The notes: a model not told the origin generated them from the letters alone. DNA of 64,000 nucleotides from Hyphomicrobiaceae bacterium (GCA_028066055.1 JALCBY010000001.1:89984-153983); one strand, 5' to 3'. Shown: positions 17,555 through 26,190, counted from the first letter of the stretch. Made by a program: numbers and translations.

Positions 17555-19011
17555 AGCCCGCCAACCTGCTCATCATCATGTCCGACCAGCATAACCGGCA
17601 GCTGGCCGGATGCTACGGGCATGAGATTGTGGAAACCCCCCATCTCGATGCACTGGCGGCTCAGGGCGCGCGGTTCGACGCGGCATACACGCCCTGCCCG
17701 GTCTGCGTTCCGGCACGCGCCGCCTTCGCTACAGGCAAATACGTCCACCAGATCAGGCACTGGGACAATGCGATGCCATTCGACGGGTCGGAGGCAAGCT
17801 GGCACAGCGTTCTGCGCGACCGTGGGCACCAGGTTGTCTCGATCGGCAAGCTGCATTTCCGGTCTGATGGTGACGATAATGGGTTTTCCGACGAGCAGAT
17901 CGGCATGCATGTGATCGAGGGCAAGGGTGACCTGCTCGGCCTTGTGCGCGATGAAGACATGCCGAAGCGCGCAGGCGCTTACAAGATGGCGAAGATGGCG
18001 GGTCCGGGCGAGTCCATGTACACCACTTACGATCGGGAGATCGCCGCGCGGGCGCAGGTCTGGCTGCGCGAAGAAGCGCAAAAGCATCGGGACACGCCGT
18101 GGGTTCTGTTCGTGTCCTTCGTCTGTCCGCACTTTCCGCTGACCGCGCCGCCCGAACTCTACTACCGCTACTATGATCAGGACTTGCCACCGCCGAAGCT
18201 CTACGAACTGCGCGACAAAGACGTTCATCCCTACCTTGACGACTACCGGCGGTCCTTCGCCTATGACGAATTCTTCGAGACCCCGGAAATGGTGAAGCGG
18301 GCGCAGGCCGGTTACATGGGTCTTTGCAGTTTTCTCGACGAGAATATCGGGAATGTCCTCGCCGCGCTGGATAAGGCCGGCCTGAGCGACACAACGCGTG
18401 TCGTCTATACCAGCGATCACGGCGACAATCTGGGGAACCGGGGGCTCTGGGGCAAGTCGACCATGTTCGAGGAGTCGGTTGGCGTCCCCCTCATCCTGAA
18501 AGGACCCGATATTCCGGCTGGCGAAACCGTGGATACACCGACCAACCTGCTGGATCTTTATCCCTTCATTGTCGCGTGTGCGGGTGAGGCCTCACCAGAC
18601 ATCCTGACCGGCGATCTGCCCGGAACAAACGTCGTCGACCTGATCAACGGTGAAGACAGAGATCGCGCGGTCTTTTCCGAGTATCACGGCATGGGCTCCA
18701 AAACCGCCGCCTACATGGTCCGCAAGGGACCGCATAAACTCGTCGCCTATGCCGACTACCGGCCACAGCTGTTTGATCTCGCCGAGGATCCGGAAGAACT
18801 CAACGATCTGGCTCAGGACGCAAATGCCAAGCCTATTCTCGATGAGCTGATGGGCGAACTGGAAAAGATCTGCGATCCGACCGCAACCGATGCTGAAGCC
18901 AAGGCGGATCAGAGAAAACTGATGGAACGACGCGGCGGCCGCGAAGCGGTCATTGAGTGGGGCGATCTGGGATTTAGCGTACCGCCGGGCGTCAAACCCC
19001 AGTTCGACTAG
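17551..19011 (+). CDS. Sulfatase-family hydrolase (type I, formylglycine motif)
   Basis: This is a 486-aa member of the alkaline phosphatase/sulfatase superfamily. The maturation motif is CVPARAAFATG with Cys52 as the formylglycine precursor (CxPAR, the Ala variant of CxPSR). Metal ligands are IMSDQHN (Asp12) and YTSDHGDNLG, and LWGKSTMFEES gives a catalytic Lys. Relatives are choline-sulfatases, arylsulfatases and phosphonate monoester hydrolases. No signal peptide is visible, so it probably acts in the cytoplasm on an imported sulfate or phosphate ester. It is last in the operon and 26 bp from the convergent racemase. No formylglycine-generating enzyme gene is in the window. Confidence 0.88.
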   Translation: MKPANLLIIMSDQHNRQLAGCYGHEIVETPHLDALAAQGARFDAAYTPCPVCVPARAAFATGKYVHQIRHWDNAMPFDGSEASWHSVLRDRGHQVVSIGKLHFRSDGDDNGFSDEQIGMHVIEGKGDLLGLVRDEDMPKRAGAYKMAKMAGPGESMYTTYDREIAARAQVWLREEAQKHRDTPWVLFVSFVCPHFPLTAPPELYYRYYDQDLPPPKLYELRDKDVHPYLDDYRRSFAYDEFFETPEMVKRAQAGYMGLCSFLDENIGNVLAALDKAGLSDTTRVVYTSDHGDNLGNRGLWGKSTMFEESVGVPLILKGPDIPAGETVDTPTNLLDLYPFIVACAGEASPDILTGDLPGTNVVDLINGEDRDRAVFSEYHGMGSKTAAYMVRKGPHKLVAYADYRPQLFDLAEDPEELNDLAQDANAKPILDELMGELEKICDPTATDAEAKADQRKLMERRGGREAVIEWGDLGFSVPPGVKPQFD

Positions 19012-19037
19012 CCGAATCCCGAAGGAACAATCGCGCC

Positions 19038-19724
19038 TCAGGCGCCGTTTACGTGTCTTCTGCCGGGATAATCGAGCCGGATTGCGGACAGTGCAGCCGC
19101 AACCGCGGCTTGCGTAGGATCGATGACGGGAATCTCCAGCTCTTCTTCCATCCGTTGCCGGTAGCGTGCCATGCCCGCACAGCCGAGCACGATCACATTG
19201 GCATTGTGCTCATTGCGGAGCTGCCGCCCGACATCGAGCATCCTGGACGTAACCGATGCCTCATTGGCGAGTTCTGCCACTGTCAGGTTGACCGGCAGAT
19301 CGCCGACGATGCGGCCTTCGAGGCCAAGAGCCCGCGCATAGTTCAGGTGCCTGTCAACCGACTTTTCAAGAATGGAAATCACGCCAATCCGGCCACCGAG
19401 CATGATCGCCGTCGCGAGCCCCGTTTCGGCAATTCCGAACACCGGCTTTGGCGTGATCTCGCGCGCGGCACGCAGGCCCGGATCGGAATAGCAGGCGATC
19501 ACGAGTGCGGAGGCGTTGTTTGCCTTCTCCTCAACGGCAGCGCCCACGCAAAATGCCGCGACATCCACGTCGCGTTCGCTTTCGATGCCGAACGGTCCGT
19601 CCTTCAGCGTAATGCAATTGATCGGCGGTGCATCGTTCGAACGCAGCGGATCGAGAGCCCGGTCGATCGCCGCAGTGACCTCTTCATTGCTGTTGGGATT
19701 GATGACCAGAATGGGAAGGGACAT
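19038..19724 (-). CDS. Asp/Glu/hydantoin racemase family protein
   Basis: This cofactor-independent racemase (228 aa) starts MSLPILVINPNSN, the family's opening strand. The two catalytic cysteines are Cys78 (LVIACYSDPG) and Cys182 (VIVLGCAGM). The start at 19724 is chosen for its AAAGGTG site; a 13-residue upstream extension would run into the carbamoylase gene. Next to a D-carbamoylase and with a D-hydantoinase in the same cluster, racemisation of 5-substituted hydantoins is the natural role, letting both enantiomers enter the D-specific route. Allantoin racemase is a close alternative. Confidence 0.82.
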   Translation of the reverse strand: MSLPILVINPNSNEEVTAAIDRALDPLRSNDAPPINCITLKDGPFGIESERDVDVAAFCVGAAVEEKANNASALVIACYSDPGLRAAREITPKPVFGIAETGLATAIMLGGRIGVISILEKSVDRHLNYARALGLEGRIVGDLPVNLTVAELANEASVTSRMLDVGRQLRNEHNANVIVLGCAGMARYRQRMEEELEIPVIDPTQAAVAAALSAIRLDYPGRRHVNGA

Positions 19725-19759
19725 GCGAACACCTTTTGTTACGCCAGCTTGGTTCAGTT

Positions 19760-20698
19760 TCAATCGGGACGCACGACGCCGGTTTGCGATGTGATCAGGC
19801 CGTAATGCTCCGGCCGGCGATGACGGTCGAAGTCAAAAATGGTCTCCTTGAAGAAATTGCATTCGTCGAGGTCGCAATCCGCGACGATCAATTCATCATC
19901 GAGTGTCTTCGTCCGTGCAACGATCTGCCCCGACGGATGGACGATCGTTGATCCGCCAAGCAAACCATGGCCGTCTTCGATGCCCGCCTTGGCGATCGAC
20001 ACCACCCACGTGCCGTTCTGATATGCGCCCGCCTGCACCGAAATGTCGTTGTGGAACGTGCGGAGGTCTTCCGCTTCGCCGTCGCGCTGCGAATTGGTCG
20101 TAGGCGTGTTGAAACCCAGCAGAACCATCTCGACACCCTGAAGTCCCATCACCCGATAGGTCTCCGGCCAGCGCCGGTCATTGCAGATGCACATGCCGAA
20201 AATACCATCCATGAACCGCCACACCTTGAAACCGGTGTTCCCGACCTCGAAATATTTTTTCTCCAGATGCTGGAAGGCGCGATCGGGATCGAACTCGCCA
20301 TGCCCTGGCAGGTGGGTCTTGCGATACTTGCCAACGATGTTTCCGCCGGCGTCTACCAGAATGGACGTATTGTAGTGATGACGCGTTCCGTTCTCCTTCG
20401 CGATCTCCGCATAACCGAAGGTGAACGCGATGCCGTACTCTTTCGCGCGATCGAACAGCGGCTGCGTCGCGGCATTCGGCATTTCCTCTTCGAAATACTG
20501 ATCGATCTCGGATTGATCATCCATGTCCCAGCGCGGGAAGAATGTTGTCAGTGCAAGCTCGGGAAAGGCAACGAGCTGACAGCCCTCCGCCTTCGCCTGA
20601 TCCAGCAGTTCAATCATGCGTGCAACGGCAACCTGCCTGCCTTCGGACTTCTGTATCGGACCCAGCTGGGCTCCGCCCACGCGAATAACTCGGGACAT
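19760..20698 (-). CDS. hyuC: N-carbamoyl-D-amino acid hydrolase (D-carbamoylase)
   Basis: This is a nitrilase-superfamily amidase of 312 aa. The catalytic triad falls at Glu47 (VAFPELALTTFFPRW), Lys127 (VGKYRKTHLPGHGEFD) and Cys172 (CICNDRRWPETYRVMG), the same numbering as the Agrobacterium D-carbamoylase I recall. It hydrolyses N-carbamoyl-D-amino acids to D-amino acid, CO2 and ammonia in the cytoplasm. It is divergent from the LysR gene, which probably controls it, and 35 bp upstream of the racemase in the same direction. The hydantoinase needed to make its substrate is 6 kb away in the divergent operon. Confidence 0.93.
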   Translation of the reverse strand: MSRVIRVGGAQLGPIQKSEGRQVAVARMIELLDQAKAEGCQLVAFPELALTTFFPRWDMDDQSEIDQYFEEEMPNAATQPLFDRAKEYGIAFTFGYAEIAKENGTRHHYNTSILVDAGGNIVGKYRKTHLPGHGEFDPDRAFQHLEKKYFEVGNTGFKVWRFMDGIFGMCICNDRRWPETYRVMGLQGVEMVLLGFNTPTTNSQRDGEAEDLRTFHNDISVQAGAYQNGTWVVSIAKAGIEDGHGLLGGSTIVHPSGQIVARTKTLDDELIVADCDLDECNFFKETIFDFDRHRRPEHYGLITSQTGVVRPD

Positions 20699-20774
20699 TC
20701 TCTAGCGCCTCCAATCACCGGTGAATCGTTCGGTCAACAAACATGCAGATATTCCGGCACTTCTCAATCACAAC

Positions 20775-20798
20775 GAATTCACCCTACAATGTCGAATT
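20775..20798. promoter_or_regulatory. Candidate LysR-type binding site
   Basis: AATTC (20776-20780) and GAATT (20794-20798) form a 5-bp dyad around 13 bases, and CGAATT is also repeated directly. It sits in the 138-bp divergent region between hyuC and the LysR gene, close to the LysR start, where an autoregulating LysR protein would bind. Short dyads occur by chance, so the support is positional. Confidence 0.3.
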
Positions 20799-20836
20799 AC
20801 GATTTGTGGCTTCGATATTTCTGCAGGTTATAGCCA

Positions 20837-21748
20837 ATGAACCTTCGGCAGCTCGAAATTTTTCGTGCGGTTATGCAGGGTGGCTCGACAAAGAACGCCG
20901 CTCATCTGCTGCTGATCTCGCAGCCTGCCGTAAGCAATATGATCCGCCAGTTCGAAGATCAACTAGGGTTTCCCCTGTTTGAGCGGACCGGCGGACGACT
21001 GCGTCCGACACCCGAAGCCCGGACGCTCTACAATAATTCAGATTCGCTGTTTACCCACTTCGACGCCATCCGGAACCTCGCGGAAGACCTGCGTGACACG
21101 CAGGCCGGAACGATGAAGTTTCTCGCCAGCCCGAGCATCGGCCAGACGATCATTCCCGGTGCCATCGCCACATTCGTGCGGGACCGCCCGGCGGTAAAGG
21201 TGGGGTTCGACACACCGCCCCACGAACACGTCATCGAGCTTCTGACAGGCAACCAGGCCGACTTCGGCCTGACCATTACGCCGATTGACCATCCCGCCGT
21301 CGAGTCCAAGGTCATCCGGAAAGGGAAACTCGTGTGTGTTCTGCCGAAGGGCCACCGGCTGGAGAGAAAAAACCTGATCAAACCGAAGGACTTGCGCGAC
21401 GAACATCTGATTTCCTATCCGCGCGCCTCTCCCATCGGGCTCGTCGTCGACGAAGCCTTCCGCACTTCAGGCGAGTATCAGCAGATCAACATCGATGTCC
21501 GGTTCTGCTACACCGCCTGCACCCTGGTAAACGCCGGCGCGGGAGTGGCCATCGTCGATGAGTTCACGGTCAGTGTTCAGGACTTCACCAACCTGGTGGT
21601 GAAACCATTCAAGGCCGATCAGGATGTGAAAGTTTCCCTGTCCTATCCAAGACTGCGGCCGCCGTCACGGCTGGCCACGACCTTTCTGGAGGACTATCTG
21701 TGGCGGACGGGTGCGTTTTGGGACAAATCCCGGACGAACGCCGAGTAA
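20837..21748 (+). CDS. LysR-family transcriptional regulator
   Basis: This 303-aa regulator has an N-terminal helix-turn-helix (NLRQLEIFRAVMQGGSTKNA, then ISQPAVSNMIRQFEDQLG), a linker helix and a periplasmic-binding-protein-like effector domain from about residue 90. It is divergent from hyuC and the racemase, and precedes the ABC importer and hydantoinase genes, so it is well placed to control both arms of the hydantoin cluster in response to a substrate or product. Confidence 0.9.
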   Translation: MNLRQLEIFRAVMQGGSTKNAAHLLLISQPAVSNMIRQFEDQLGFPLFERTGGRLRPTPEARTLYNNSDSLFTHFDAIRNLAEDLRDTQAGTMKFLASPSIGQTIIPGAIATFVRDRPAVKVGFDTPPHEHVIELLTGNQADFGLTITPIDHPAVESKVIRKGKLVCVLPKGHRLERKNLIKPKDLRDEHLISYPRASPIGLVVDEAFRTSGEYQQINIDVRFCYTACTLVNAGAGVAIVDEFTVSVQDFTNLVVKPFKADQDVKVSLSYPRLRPPSRLATTFLEDYLWRTGAFWDKSRTNAE

Positions 21749-21928
21749 GCCAGGATTGATGAACGGCCTTCCCAAAATATAACTACTGATTATTTCCCAC
21801 CCAAGATATTTAATTCGACTTTATTCGGCACCGGTTTCATTCTTTTGAATTGGGAGTGAGATCGATCTTTTGGGGGTCAATAAAACATACAGAGCGTCCC
21901 TTCCAAATCCTCGTCCTCCTCCCCTGAA

Positions 21929-21942
21929 CACTGTCGACAGTG
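21929..21942. promoter_or_regulatory. Perfect palindrome upstream of hydantoin-cluster ABC operon
   Basis: CACTGTCGACAGTG is a perfect 14-bp palindrome lying 24 bp before the binding-protein ATG and directly upstream of its GGAGGA site. A repressor bound here would block transcription or early elongation. Its TGTCGACA core is the same as that of the GntR operator at 33074-33089, which may or may not be meaningful. Confidence 0.4.
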
Positions 21943-21966
21943 CCTTAGTGAATTGGAGGAAACATC

Positions 21967-22980
21967 ATGCGCGTTCGAACCTGGACCCGACGCTTGGGAC
22001 AACTTGCAGCCGGCGGCGCCCTCGCCCTCTCAGCTGCTGTGGCATTATCTCAGCCAACCAAAGCCGACGAAGACATCCACTTCCTTCTCGACTGGATCCC
22101 GTCTGGCGAAATGGCCGCTTACTATGCGGGATGGTCGAAAGGGTTCTGGAAAGACCAAGGCCTCAACATCAAGATCAGCCGCGGCTACGGATCGGGCGAT
22201 ACGGCGTCGAAAGTCGCAAGCAACGCAGCCGACTTTGGCATCGCCGACATTGCCGCCGTGTTTGCCGCGCGCCAAAGAGGCAAAGCACCGATCAAACTGA
22301 TCAGCTCGCTCTACACGTTTTCACCGCACTCCCTGTTCGTCCTGAAAAGCTCCGGCATCAAGGATTTCAAGGATCTCGCGGGCAAGAAGATCGGTATCAC
22401 ACCGGGCAACAGTCACAAGCTGCACTTCCCAGCCGTCGCCAAACGCGTCGGCCTCAACCCCGATGAGGTGAAGTGGATCAATTCCGACGCATCGGCCATG
22501 GCCGCGCTGCTGATCGGCAAGAAGATTGACGCGGCGCCGTTCTATTCGATCCACCACTACTACCAGAACAAGGCGGCGAAAAAGGCCGGAGAGGAAATCC
22601 TTGTGCTGCCGTTCGTGAAAACCGGCTTTGCGATTTACGCGGCCTCGATCATCACGACGGAAAAGACCATCAAGGATCGCCCGGAAACGGTGAAGAAGTT
22701 CCTCGCAGGGTTATGGACGTCGCTCAAGTGGGCCAAGGACAATCAGCAGGAAGCCTGCAAGCTCCATGTCGCCAAGGTGCCGGAAGTAGCCCTTGACGAC
22801 TGCATGGGAAGCCTGAAGGCCATGCTCGGCTTCGTCTTCAACGACAGCTCCGAAAAGACCGGCCTCGGCAAGTTCGATCCGAAACGGTTGATCTTCACCT
22901 ATCAGGTCGCCGCGAAAGCGCAGAAGCTCGATCCGGACGCCGACGCGAATCTGGCTGTGAACACGAGCTTCCTGCCGTAG
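21967..22980 (+). CDS. ABC transporter substrate-binding protein (NMT1/THI5-like)
   Basis: This 337-aa periplasmic protein has a signal peptide (RRLGQLAAGGALALSAAVAL, cleaved near KADEDIHF). The mature part matches the NMT1/THI5-like family: FLLDWIPSGEMAAYYAGWSKG, SKVASNAADFGIADIAAVF and DLAGKKIGITPGNS. GGAGGAAACATC precedes the ATG. The family binds pyrimidine-like or other small heterocycles, which fits a hydantoin or imino-hydantoin ligand for the enzymes encoded downstream. A strong hairpin follows its stop at 23004-23028. Confidence 0.88.
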   Translation: MRVRTWTRRLGQLAAGGALALSAAVALSQPTKADEDIHFLLDWIPSGEMAAYYAGWSKGFWKDQGLNIKISRGYGSGDTASKVASNAADFGIADIAAVFAARQRGKAPIKLISSLYTFSPHSLFVLKSSGIKDFKDLAGKKIGITPGNSHKLHFPAVAKRVGLNPDEVKWINSDASAMAALLIGKKIDAAPFYSIHHYYQNKAAKKAGEEILVLPFVKTGFAIYAASIITTEKTIKDRPETVKKFLAGLWTSLKWAKDNQQEACKLHVAKVPEVALDDCMGSLKAMLGFVFNDSSEKTGLGKFDPKRLIFTYQVAAKAQKLDPDADANLAVNTSFLP

Positions 22981-23003
22981 TATCCATGAGCATGACATTA
23001 CAG

Positions 23004-23028
23004 GCCCGGGCATCCGCGATGCCCGGGC
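23004..23028 (+). other. Intercistronic RNA hairpin after the binding-protein gene
   Basis: GCCCGGGCATC and GATGCCCGGGC are perfectly complementary over 11 bp with a CGC loop. It begins 24 bp after the binding-protein stop and 33 bp before the preferred ATPase start. There is no U-run, so it looks more like an RNA-protecting or pausing element than a terminator. Confidence 0.65.
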
Positions 23029-23060
23029 GTGCGACGACCCCTTCCACGGAGGCGCAGCGC

Positions 23061-23819
23061 GTGACTTCGATCAACATCACCAATGCGTCCAAGGTGTTCG
23101 AATCGTGGGATGGCGAAGAGATCGTCGCGCTTGAAGACATCTCGCTCGACATCAAAGAGAACGAGTTTGTCAGCCTTGTCGGTCCCTCGGGCTGCGGGAA
23201 GTCTACTATGCTGCGGCTTCTTGCAGGACTGATCCTCCCTACCGGTGGAGCCGTGGAAATTGACGGCACACCGGTCAAGGAACCGCGCAAGGATACGGGG
23301 ATCGTCTTCCAGCAGGCGACTTTGCTCCCCTGGAAGACGATCCTCGACAATGTCCTGTTCCCGCTCAGTGTCATGAAAGAGATGAAGCCGGATTCCGAGC
23401 AGATCGCGCGTGATCTTCTGATACTCGCCGGACTGGGCGGATTTGAGAAAAAATACCCCGACGAGCTTTCAGGCGGCATGCAGCAGCGCGCCGCGATCTG
23501 CCGCGCGCTCGTCCACGATCCGGAAATCCTCTTGATGGACGAACCTTTCGGCGCGCTCGATGCGCTGACGCGCGAGGAAATGTCGCTGGAACTTCTGCGC
23601 ATCTGGACGGAACGGCCGAAGACGATCGTCTTCGTGACCCATTCCATCACGGAAGCTGTTCTCATGTCCGATCGCGTCGTCGTCATGTCGGCAAGACCGG
23701 GCCGGATCATGGAAATCATCGACGTCCCGATAGACCGGCCGCGAACGTTTGAAGTGGAGGCAAGCAATGACTTCCAAAAATGCGCCCAGCGCATCCGCTA
23801 CCTCATCACCGGCAAGTGA
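23061..23819 (+). CDS. ABC transporter ATP-binding protein
   Basis: This ATPase has Walker A LVGPSGCGKST, Q-loop VFQQATLLPWK, signature LSGGMQQRA, Walker B ILLMDEPF and His in VTHSITEA. The start is placed at the GTG at 23061 (252 aa, usual family length) because GGAGG lies 8 bases upstream and because an in-frame ATG at 22986 would put a strong hairpin inside the coding sequence. The product then begins MTSINITNASKVF. Its 3' end overlaps the permease gene by 53 bp. Confidence 0.88.
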   Translation: MTSINITNASKVFESWDGEEIVALEDISLDIKENEFVSLVGPSGCGKSTMLRLLAGLILPTGGAVEIDGTPVKEPRKDTGIVFQQATLLPWKTILDNVLFPLSVMKEMKPDSEQIARDLLILAGLGGFEKKYPDELSGGMQQRAAICRALVHDPEILLMDEPFGALDALTREEMSLELLRIWTERPKTIVFVTHSITEAVLMSDRVVVMSARPGRIMEIIDVPIDRPRTFEVEASNDFQKCAQRIRYLITGK

Positions 23820-24621
23820 GAAGTCCGGACTGGCGTATCATCTTCGCCGCATCTGGTATCTCGGCCAGGATGTTGTGCTGCCGGTGGCCACCTTCATCGC
23901 ACTCCTGATCCTGTGGGAGTTTTGCGTAAAGACGTTCGACATTCCGGTTTACCTGCTTCCCGCACCATCGGTGATCTACGAGGAAACGGCGTCGGAGTGG
24001 TCTATTGTCTGGGGCCACACGGTCGCGACGCTCATCACCGTGTTGCTGGGCTTCGGCCTGTCCATTCTCATCAGCCTGCCTTTGGGATTTGCACTGACCT
24101 CTTCGCGCCATGTCTCCAATGCGATCTATCCGCTGCTCGTCCTGACCCAGTCGATTCCCAAGGTCGCGCTGGCGCCGATCCTCGTCATCGCTATGGGTGC
24201 AAACGAGTTGCCGCGTGTCGCGGTCACGTTTCTCGTGGCGTTTTTCCCGCTGGTGATCGCCATAGCCACGGGCCTCCTGTCCGTTCCCGCCGATCTCATC
24301 GAGCTGAGCCGGTCGTACAAGACCAACCGTGTTCAGGAGTTACTCCGCATTCGCATTCCCTACGCCATTCCGTTTATCTTCAGCGGCCTCAAGGCGGCCA
24401 TCGCCCTCGCCGTCGTCGGTGCGGTCGTCGGCGAGTTCGTAACCTCCGATCGCGGCCTCGGATATCTCATCCAGACCTCGACCGCCTTCTTCCGTATGCC
24501 GCTGGCCTTCGGCGCAATGGTCCTCCTTTCCATCATGGGCATTGTGCTGTTTCAGCTTGTCGGCATAGCCGAACGTGTGTTTTTTCCATGGTCGTCGAGC
24601 AAACAGGTGTTTGCCAGCTAA
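23767..24621 (+). CDS. ABC transporter permease
   Basis: This inner-membrane permease (284 aa) has about six transmembrane segments (VVLPVATFIALLILWEF and following) and a coupling loop around SRSYKTNRVQELLRIRIPYA. The ATG at 23767 has GGAGG 6 bases upstream; an earlier TTG in frame is less likely. The start lies 53 bp inside the ATPase gene in another frame, an unusually long overlap that should couple the two. It completes the importer with the binding protein and ATPase. Confidence 0.88.
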   Translation: MTSKNAPSASATSSPASEKSGLAYHLRRIWYLGQDVVLPVATFIALLILWEFCVKTFDIPVYLLPAPSVIYEETASEWSIVWGHTVATLITVLLGFGLSILISLPLGFALTSSRHVSNAIYPLLVLTQSIPKVALAPILVIAMGANELPRVAVTFLVAFFPLVIAIATGLLSVPADLIELSRSYKTNRVQELLRIRIPYAIPFIFSGLKAAIALAVVGAVVGEFVTSDRGLGYLIQTSTAFFRMPLAFGAMVLLSIMGIVLFQLVGIAERVFFPWSSSKQVFAS

Positions 24622-24655
24622 CCTACACGGTCATCAAACGAGTCTCTGTTTCCCA

Positions 24656-26173
24656 ATGACAAAACAGAATACCGTCATACGCTCAGGGCGCTTGCTGTCC
24701 CTGCCCGACCGGTCGGCCGAAGCCCGCGACATTTTTGTGCGGGACGGGACGATCGCCGAGATCGGCCCCCCGGGAATGGATGTTCCCGAAGGCACTGTTG
24801 AGATTGACGCCAACGGCATGTTGTTGATGCCGGGCCTGATCAACGCCCACACGCATGGGCATGGCAGTCTGGGCAAAGGGCTCGGCGACCGCTGGACGCT
24901 TGAACATCTCCTGAATGCGGGCCCTTCAATCAACGGTCACAGGACGCTGGAGGACAAGTGCCTGACCGCCCGGCTGAATGCTGCGGAGATGGTTCTCAAA
25001 GGCAGTACGGCCACTTACGACCTCTATTTCGAGTTCCCGGCCCCGACGCTGGAGGGTATGCACGCGGTCGCCCGGGGCTACGAAGATGTTGGCGTGCGCT
25101 CGACCATTGCGCCGATGATGGCCGACCATACCCTGTTCACCGCAATACCCGCCCTTCTCCACGCCTTGCCTGAAAGCGCGCAGAAAAGGCTCTCCGAAAT
25201 CCGGGCCGCACCCGCCGAGGAAATTCTCAAAAACTGCCGGGCGTTGCTGCAGGACTGGCCGTTCGATCCAGATCGAACGAAACTAGCCCTTGCGCCGACG
25301 ATACCGCTGCATTGCAGCGACGATTTCATGACCGGCTGCCGGAATCTCGCCCGCGACTTTGATGTCGGACTGCACATGCATTTGTCCGAATCCCGTATCC
25401 AGGTGGTGACGGGTATCGAGCGTTATGGCAAAACGCTTACCGCGCACCTTGACGAGATCGGTCTGCTGGGGCCGCGTTTCACCGGCGCGCACTGCGTATG
25501 GCTGGACGACGATGACATGAGGCGGTTCGCGGACAATGGCTGTTCCGTCGCCCATAATCCGGGAAGCAACCTTCGACTTGGAAACGGCATTGCGCCGGCG
25601 CGCCGGATGCTCGACCAGGGCATTAATGTCGGCATCGGCACCGATGGCTCCCAATGCGCCGACCACCAGAACATGTTCGAAGCCATGCGGCTGGCGTCGT
25701 TCGTCTCCCGCATCGCCCATCCCGACACGGATAGCTGGCTGGAAACCAGCGAGGCTCTCGCGATGGCGACCAGAGGCAGCGCCAAAGCACTGGGCTTCGG
25801 CGATGCACTCGGACAGATCGTTCCCGGCGCACGAGCCGATATCGTGTTCTGCGATCTCACCAACATCAACTTCGTTCCGCTAAACGATCCCGTCAATCAG
25901 ATCGTTCACACGGAAGACAGTTCCGCAGTACACAGTGTGATGGTTGATGGCCGGCTCATCCTTGATAACCGCCGGTTTACCACCATCGACTACGAGAAGC
26001 TTTGCCGGGAAGCGGAGGCGGCGAGCGAACGGCTCCTCGCGGCCAACGCGGAGGCGCGGGAGTTTGCATCCGGACTGGAATCATATGTTTCCAGATTCTG
26101 CGTGGGACTGGCTGAGCAGCCCTATCACATCCACCGATGGGCGACTGACCCGCAAACCGGCCGCATGATTTGA
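24656..26173 (+). CDS. Amidohydrolase-family deaminase (cytosine/imino-hydantoin deaminase-like)
   Basis: This is a 505-aa amidohydrolase of the TrzF/SAH-deaminase/cytosine-deaminase side of the superfamily. Metal and proton-transfer motifs are NAHTHGHG (His65, His67), DVGLHMHLSES, TGAHCVWLDDDD and VGIGTDGSQCADHQN. Such enzymes remove an amino or imino group from a heterocycle. It has no good ribosome site and follows the permease by 34 bp. Between an NMT1-like importer and a hydantoinase, it could deaminate a cyclic guanidine (creatinine-like) to the hydantoin used by the next enzyme; this is inference. The last 50 residues (YVSRFCVGLAEQPYHIHRW) do not match the core fold. Confidence 0.8.
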   Translation: MTKQNTVIRSGRLLSLPDRSAEARDIFVRDGTIAEIGPPGMDVPEGTVEIDANGMLLMPGLINAHTHGHGSLGKGLGDRWTLEHLLNAGPSINGHRTLEDKCLTARLNAAEMVLKGSTATYDLYFEFPAPTLEGMHAVARGYEDVGVRSTIAPMMADHTLFTAIPALLHALPESAQKRLSEIRAAPAEEILKNCRALLQDWPFDPDRTKLALAPTIPLHCSDDFMTGCRNLARDFDVGLHMHLSESRIQVVTGIERYGKTLTAHLDEIGLLGPRFTGAHCVWLDDDDMRRFADNGCSVAHNPGSNLRLGNGIAPARRMLDQGINVGIGTDGSQCADHQNMFEAMRLASFVSRIAHPDTDSWLETSEALAMATRGSAKALGFGDALGQIVPGARADIVFCDLTNINFVPLNDPVNQIVHTEDSSAVHSVMVDGRLILDNRRFTTIDYEKLCREAEAASERLLAANAEAREFASGLESYVSRFCVGLAEQPYHIHRWATDPQTGRMI

Positions 26174-26190
26174 GAGTGGGAAACTGAAGA

